NCBI GenBank assembly: GCA_002694025.1
Contig: NZKX01000049.1
Span: forward strand, 1 to 8,654
Length of the DNA: 8,654 nucleotides
Reading direction: 5' to 3'
Source: Fidelibacterota bacterium
Lineage (GTDB): Bacteria > Marinisomatota > Marinisomatia > Marinisomatales > UBA1611
Position numbers and translations under genes: made by a program. Positions 6,944 through 8,654 of the stretch are shown piece by piece (the stretch's first letter is position 1; every line of letters starts with the position of its first letter). The notes beneath the pieces were generated by a model. That model was given only the letters and a program-made list of their open reading frames with translations. It had not been told where the DNA came from and did not search any database.

Positions 6944-7800
6944 AATGGTATAAGACCAATTTTAAACTGCTTATTTTTTCTTTAGTTTTGATTCAGGTCT
7001 TCATGTCATGCTCACCAACTAGTTTAATCCTTAACCAAACCAAATTGGTGTCTTATTACCTTGATAATAAGATTGAGAAAATGGATGAAAGTGGTAAAAA
7101 TGATCTTATTAATCAAAGAGAAGTTATTCAAATAAAAGTAGAGTATGCCTATGGCATTATCATGGAGAAGGGAGATAGACTAATAGATGAAGACTACAAC
7201 CAAAGTATGCTCTTTTATAAAAAAGCAAATAAATTATTTTTAGATTCAAAAAAATTATCTATAAGAATTTTATCACATAGATATCCTAACTTTGCGAAAT
7301 GGATGAAAAATGATTTGGATATCAATTTCAACAAAGAAGATGTCGTTGATTTATATTGGCTTGCTGCATCGATGGCAGGTTCTATACAATCCAGTAGAGG
7401 ATCAAATCCTCATGAAATAATCAATATACCGATTATTAAAAAATTATTAGAAACAGCAATTGACTTGGATCCAACCTGGGGAGATGGAGCTCTATACTCA
7501 GCAATGATGAGTTATTCAGCTATAAGGCCTGATTTAAATAAGGAAGCAGTTAGGGATACAGTAGATTTTTATTTTAAAAAAGCATTGGATTTATCAGGAG
7601 GTACAGATTTGAGTGTCTTCGTCGCATACGCTGAATTAATTCATAAACCCAGGCAAGAGAAAAATGATTTTGAAAAAAAACTTTCACATGTGATTAATTT
7701 GAATATGAAGCATGATAAACAACATAAATTAAATAATTTAATTGCTATTAAAAGGGCCAAATGGCTTTTATCAAAAAAAGAGGACTATTTTTTAGAATGA
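6913..7800 (+). CDS. tatT: TRAP transporter T-component lipoprotein (TatT family)
   Basis: The 295-residue product has a long signal ([13 protein letters not shown]) and a lipobox cysteine at residue 33 (MSC-SP). The body is alpha-helical with the family's marks: [18 protein letters not shown] as a TPR-like helix pair, [63 protein letters not shown], and the close [16 protein letters not shown]. The TatT family was described from Treponema pallidum Tp0956. There it forms a trimer with TPR-like folds and tunnels, and works with the P protein TatP (Tp0957) in an unusual TRAP transporter. The lipid anchor places it in the periplasm on a membrane. It starts with TTG inside glyA, 31 nt before the glyA stop, and overlaps the P-protein gene by ATGA, so translation is probably coupled at both ends. 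Identification is strong; the solute carried is unknown. Confidence 0.93.
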   Translation: MLKLPHLRVLKWYKTNFKLLIFSLVLIQVFMSCSPTSLILNQTKLVSYYLDNKIEKMDESGKNDLINQREVIQIKVEYAYGIIMEKGDRLIDEDYNQSMLFYKKANKLFLDSKKLSIRILSHRYPNFAKWMKNDLDINFNKEDVVDLYWLAASMAGSIQSSRGSNPHEIINIPIIKKLLETAIDLDPTWGDGALYSAMMSYSAIRPDLNKEAVRDTVDFYFKKALDLSGGTDLSVFVAYAELIHKPRQEKNDFEKKLSHVINLNMKHDKQHKLNNLIAIKRAKWLLSKKEDYFLE

Positions 7801-8654
7801 AAAAGACTTTTATCATTTTTGCCTTATTTATTTCCATAGGGATTTCAAGAAAAACTGTAGTGAAATTAGCAACGCTAGCACCTGAAGGAACAAAATGGCA
7901 CGGAATGTTACTAAATATGGGGCAGGAGTGGAAAAAGATTTCAAAAAAATCAGTATCTCTAAGGGTATACCCAGGAGGTGTTATCGGCGATGAAAGAGAT
8001 ATGGTCCGGAAAATGAGAATTGGCCAAATACACGCGGCTGCCATAACTACTGAAGGCCTGACTGAGATAGTCCCTGAATTTTCTGCTTATTACGTACCTT
8101 TAGCGTTTCAGAATTCAAAAGATGTCATGGCAGTAACAGAAGCATTGTTGCCTGATTTAGAAGTAAAATTAGAAGAACAGGGTTTTAAACTACTTCATAT
8201 TGGTGAGCTTGGATGGGCTTATTGGTTTACAACTAAACCAATAAAAACTCCTGAGGATTTAAAAGCAATGAAAATATTTACATGGGCCGGTGATTTTAAG
8301 TGGGAAAGATTATGGGAAAAAGCTGGATATAACCCTGTACCGCTAGCTTCAGTCGATTTACTTTCAGGGTTGCAAACTGGACTTATCAATTCTTTTTCTA
8401 CTATTCCTCTTTATGCTCTTTCGCAGCAATCTTTCGGAATTGCTAATCATATGCTAGACTTAAAATGGGGAGTGTTGATGGCAGGAATAGTGATAGATAA
8501 ACGAGTGTGGCGTAGAATAGCAAAAAAATACCATGCAGATCTGCAAGAAGTAACTAAAACTATTCAAAATAATCAGAAAAGTCTAAATGTTAATACTGAG
8601 AAAGAATCTATTAAAGCTATGCAAAATTATGGATTAAAAGTACATTCATTGGAC
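7797..8654 (+). CDS. dctP: TRAP transporter substrate-binding protein, DctP/TatP-like, 3' truncated by window
   Basis: 286 codons are present and the frame is open at the window edge. A signal peptide ([17 protein letters not shown], cleavage likely near RKT) precedes VVKLATLAPEGTKWHG, the first strand and loop of DctP-family proteins. Further marks are YPGGVIGDERDMVRKMRIGQ (about 58-77), the cross-strand TKPIKTPEDLKAMKI (about 146-160), and LLSGLQTGLINSFSTIPLY (about 187-205). DctP proteins are periplasmic solute receptors that deliver ligand to the QM membrane subunits. The position that carries the carboxylate-binding arginine in classical DctP (K-I-R-V) is F161 in KIFTW, so the ligand may not be a simple C4 acid. 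Aromatic residues at this place also occur in TatT-linked P proteins. The start overlaps the tatT stop as ATGA. Genes for the Q and M subunits would be expected right after this one. Confidence 0.93.
   Translation, partial: MKKTFIIFALFISIGISRKTVVKLATLAPEGTKWHGMLLNMGQEWKKISKKSVSLRVYPGGVIGDERDMVRKMRIGQIHAAAITTEGLTEIVPEFSAYYVPLAFQNSKDVMAVTEALLPDLEVKLEEQGFKLLHIGELGWAYWFTTKPIKTPEDLKAMKIFTWAGDFKWERLWEKAGYNPVPLASVDLLSGLQTGLINSFSTIPLYALSQQSFGIANHMLDLKWGVLMAGIVIDKRVWRRIAKKYHADLQEVTKTIQNNQKSLNVNTEKESIKAMQNYGLKVHSLD

Noticed and set aside
7748..8044. Minus-strand open frame across the tatT/dctP junction
   Set aside because: It lies antisense to two recognised transporter genes, with no ribosome site or known motif.

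Overview
The window is an AT-rich, gene-dense stretch in which every supported gene lies on the + strand. There are nine protein genes (seven complete, one cut at each end), with gaps of 66 nt or less and several overlaps. No RNA gene, mobile element, CRISPR array or convincing terminator was seen. The organism is most likely a marine-type member of the Fibrobacterota-Chlorobiota-Bacteroidota (FCB) superphylum, possibly Candidatus Neomarinimicrobiota (SAR406). This rests on three things: the glycogen-synthase-like protein and the serine hydroxymethyltransferase both resemble Bacteroidota forms, several starts lack a Shine-Dalgarno sequence, and there are several Gram-negative envelope proteins. 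The phylum assignment is inference.

Layout. Positions 1-135 hold the C-terminal tail of a SEDS (RodA/FtsW) peptidoglycan polymerase. After a 66-nt gap comes a CpoB/YbgF-like periplasmic coiled-coil plus TPR protein (202-1026). Next is a stand-alone, motif-degenerate N-terminal half of a GT5 glycogen synthase (1047-1877). It is followed by a lipoprotein with two beta-sandwich modules (1894-3108), an outer-membrane beta-barrel protein (3098-4372) and a TPR-repeat lipoprotein (4375-5649). Then come serine hydroxymethyltransferase glyA (5654-6943) and the first two genes of a TRAP transporter of the TatT type: the TPR-like lipoprotein TatT (6913-7800) and its substrate-binding P protein (7797 to the window edge).

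How they fit together. The first six genes suggest an envelope cluster of wall synthesis, periplasmic scaffold, lipoproteins and an outer-membrane protein. GlyA is a one-carbon housekeeping enzyme embedded in the same transcription unit. The tatT-dctP pair begins a solute uptake system whose membrane QM subunits should lie just beyond position 8654. The least explained part is 1047-5649: a GT5 half-enzyme without its nucleotide-sugar motif sits next to three exported proteins of unknown function.
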